6,003 nucleotides of DNA from Belnapia sp. (GTDB lineage: Bacteria; Pseudomonadota; Alphaproteobacteria; Acetobacterales; Acetobacteraceae), in NCBI GenBank assembly GCA_028291445.1, contig JAQGIA010000209.1:1-6003 (forward strand), written 5' to 3'. The first letter of the stretch is position 1. Every line of letters starts with the position of its first letter. Positions 4,844 to 6,003 of the stretch are shown one piece after another. The notes below the pieces were generated by a model. It was given only the letters and a program-made list of their open reading frames with translations. It was not told the DNA's origin and searched no databases. The translations under genes were made by a program, and so were the position numbers.

Positions 4844-5528
4844 TTTCCGGCACCGGTCCGCCGGCCCAGGTGAAGCGCCAGGTCGCATCGCGCCGGACAT
4901 TGCCGACCAGGGCGGGGCGGAAACAGGCGAGGCAGGTGCCGCCCTGGTGCCGCACGCTGGGATAGACGAGGCCGAGCGCCCCTGCCTCCAGCAGCCGCTC
5001 CGCCAGCAATTGGGACGCGAGGTAGCTATCCGGCTCCAGGCAGCCGGCGAAATCCGGCGCGTCGCGCAGGTCGTGCATCCCGACGCTGAAATCGGCGAGG
5101 TGGTCGTCGTAGGTGACGCTGTCCTCGAAGCGGCCGATCTCGGCGTATTGCACCGCCTTGTGGTGCGCCACCTCGGCCTGCGCGGTGGCCAGCTCGAAGC
5201 CGGCATACCAGGCGCCGCGCCCCGGCCCGTTGAACCGGCTGCCAAGCGGATGCGCATGGCAGAAGGCGGCATTGACGATGCGGGCGCCGGGGACGCCGAA
5301 GACCAATTCCTCGATGCCGATCCCCGGCAGCAGCCCTGCCTCGGCCTGCAGCCTTTCGTTGGTGGCGTCGTCGAGTGCGAAGATCGCCTGGAGATCGGCG
5401 GCATCCCCGCTCAGCAGGGTCAGGACGCTGCGGCCGCCGTCGCGGTACTGCGAAGGGATCAGCCGGTGCGTGTCGTGGCGGCGGATGAGGCGGGTGGGCG
5501 GCAGCCCGGTCACATGCCCCCGGGTCAC
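4830..5528 (-). CDS. RES-domain toxin of a RES-Xre toxin-antitoxin system
   Basis: This 232-residue protein has the RES fold related to ADP-ribosyltransferases. Characterised relatives (MbcT, ParT) attack NAD+ or ADP-ribosylate a cell target, stopping growth. The family Arg-Glu-Ser residues can be placed as Arg22 in HRLIPSQY (or Arg98 in SRFNGPG), Glu119 in TAQAEVAHH, and Ser191 in LVYPSVRHQGG. The segment GSRFNGPGRGAWYAGFELATAQAE (96-119) is the RES core. About 75 residues separate Arg22 from that core, so this is one of the longer RES variants. The start is GTG at 5528, overlapping the antitoxin stop in GTGA, with an AGGGGG just upstream inside the antitoxin gene. This indicates translational coupling, with antitoxin made first. 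The 3' end overlaps the convergent solute-binding-protein gene by 14 bp. All key residues are present and there is no break, so it is probably active. Whether it degrades NAD+ or modifies a protein cannot be read. Confidence 0.9.
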   Translation of the reverse strand: MTRGHVTGLPPTRLIRRHDTHRLIPSQYRDGGRSVLTLLSGDAADLQAIFALDDATNERLQAEAGLLPGIGIEELVFGVPGARIVNAAFCHAHPLGSRFNGPGRGAWYAGFELATAQAEVAHHKAVQYAEIGRFEDSVTYDDHLADFSVGMHDLRDAPDFAGCLEPDSYLASQLLAERLLEAGALGLVYPSVRHQGGTCLACFRPALVGNVRRDATWRFTWAGGPVPEITPF

Positions 5529-5962
5529 GCGCCCCCTCGGCGGGCATCCAGCAATTGCCGGACGAGCTGCATGGCCGGGCAGCCGCCGCGCAGCATGAAG
5601 GCGAGCGGCGTGGCGCCGCCGAAGATCCGGTTGGTATTGGGCAGTTGCGGCCAGGCATCGGCCAGCGCCTCGCCATGCAGGATGTGCAACGCCTTGAAGA
5701 TGCCGATCAGGTAGGAAATGCGCAGCATCCGGTCCTGGTCCAGGATCCGGCCTTCCGGCGCACGCTTCATCTCGTAGAAGGTGCTGGCGGCGGGGCCGCC
5801 CAGCAGGCCACGGGCATCCTCGTCGCGCAGCGTCCAGCGCTCGGCGATGGCGAAGAAGGCGCGCAACGCGGCGGGGCTCAACCGCTCCCGCTCAGCCTTG
5901 GAGGCAAGGTCCGGCAGCTGCGGCGGGGCATAGCGGGTTGCGGCGAATGCCAGGGCACCCAT
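5525..5962 (-). CDS. Xre/MbcA/ParS-family antitoxin of the RES-Xre system
   Basis: This 145-residue cytoplasmic protein should neutralise the RES toxin and repress its own operon. Residues 28-67 (LSPAALRAFFAIAERWTLRDEDARGLLGG...TFYEMKR) form the Xre-like helix-turn-helix typical of these antitoxins. Residues 72-140 (RILDQDRMLRISYLIGIFKALHILHG...PNTNRIFGGATPLAFMLRGG) match the C-terminal toxin-binding DUF2384 region, whose end reaches into the toxin's active-site cleft in known complexes. Length and domain order are normal. The ATG at 5962 has GGAG about nine bases upstream and a 28-bp dyad just beyond. The antitoxin precedes the toxin with a four-base overlap, the standard RES-Xre order. RES-Xre pairing strongly supports both calls. 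It is transcribed away from the window's right edge. Confidence 0.9.
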   Translation of the reverse strand: MGALAFAATRYAPPQLPDLASKAERERLSPAALRAFFAIAERWTLRDEDARGLLGGPAASTFYEMKRAPEGRILDQDRMLRISYLIGIFKALHILHGEALADAWPQLPNTNRIFGGATPLAFMLRGGCPAMQLVRQLLDARRGGA

Positions 5963-5975
5963 GGGGACGTACTCC

Positions 5976-6003
5976 GATACCGAAGCATATGCGCTCCGGT
6001 ATC
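5976..6003 (-). promoter_or_regulatory. 28-bp dyad, probable antitoxin operator and promoter
   Basis: GATACCG (5976-5982) and CGGTATC (5997-6003) are perfect inverse complements around a 14-base centre that contains the palindrome GCATATGC. In all, 11 of 14 positions pair about the centre. The dyad lies 14 bases upstream of the antitoxin ATG, where Xre-family antitoxins bind their own promoters. A weak -10-like TATGCT is present on the minus strand within it; any -35 lies outside the window. The sequence stops exactly at the outer edge, so the dyad may be longer. Confidence 0.6.

Noticed and set aside
4947..5714. Plus-strand open frame opposite the toxin-antitoxin operon
   Set aside because: It has no ribosome site or domain and crosses the antitoxin-toxin junction. 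It is a composition artefact.

Overview
The window is about 70% GC with strong G/C third-position bias. It reads as the chromosome of a high-GC alphaproteobacterium. The Tat-type signal starting MRRRTLLQ on an orphan solute-binding protein, next to a TauD-type dioxygenase, suits Acetobacteraceae (Roseomonas-like). That placement is an inference from style, not from a search. No tRNA, rRNA, CRISPR array or insertion sequence is visible, and no stretch over 300 bases lacks a gene.

Layout. The 3' end of a TonB-dependent outer-membrane receptor (1-660, +) is followed 80 bp later by a complete Bcr/CflA-type MFS exporter (741-1940, +). A short hairpin-rich gap (1941-2009) separates the exporter from a convergent TauD/TfdA-family Fe(II)/2-oxoglutarate dioxygenase (2010-2891, -). 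Upstream of the dioxygenase is a feature usual annotation would miss: a 16-codon ORF with a perfect AGGAGG ribosome binding site (2900-2950, -). Its TGA stop is interleaved with the dioxygenase's own Shine-Dalgarno. Ahead of it are two long, mutually exclusive RNA pairings (2969-3048). The divergent gene (3209-4843, +) encodes a family-5 ABC-transporter solute-binding protein. Its leader carries a 7-bp and an 11-bp perfect hairpin, and its coding region carries an in-frame 24-bp minisatellite beside a C7 run. It meets tail to tail, with a 14-bp overlap, a RES-Xre toxin-antitoxin operon on the minus strand (antitoxin 5525-5962, toxin 4830-5528). A 28-bp dyad at 5976-6003 is the probable autoregulatory operator of that operon.

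How the parts may work together. The receptor and the exporter could share a transport theme such as siderophore import and efflux, but only proximity supports this. The dioxygenase and the solute-binding protein share one 258-bp divergent control region and may serve acquisition and breakdown of an organic nutrient such as a sulfonate. The substrate is not readable from sequence, and no permease or ATPase gene is present. The toxin-antitoxin pair is a self-contained accessory module.

The best candidate for something undescribed is the dioxygenase leader: a translated mini-ORF coupled to the main gene, behind a potentially bistable RNA.
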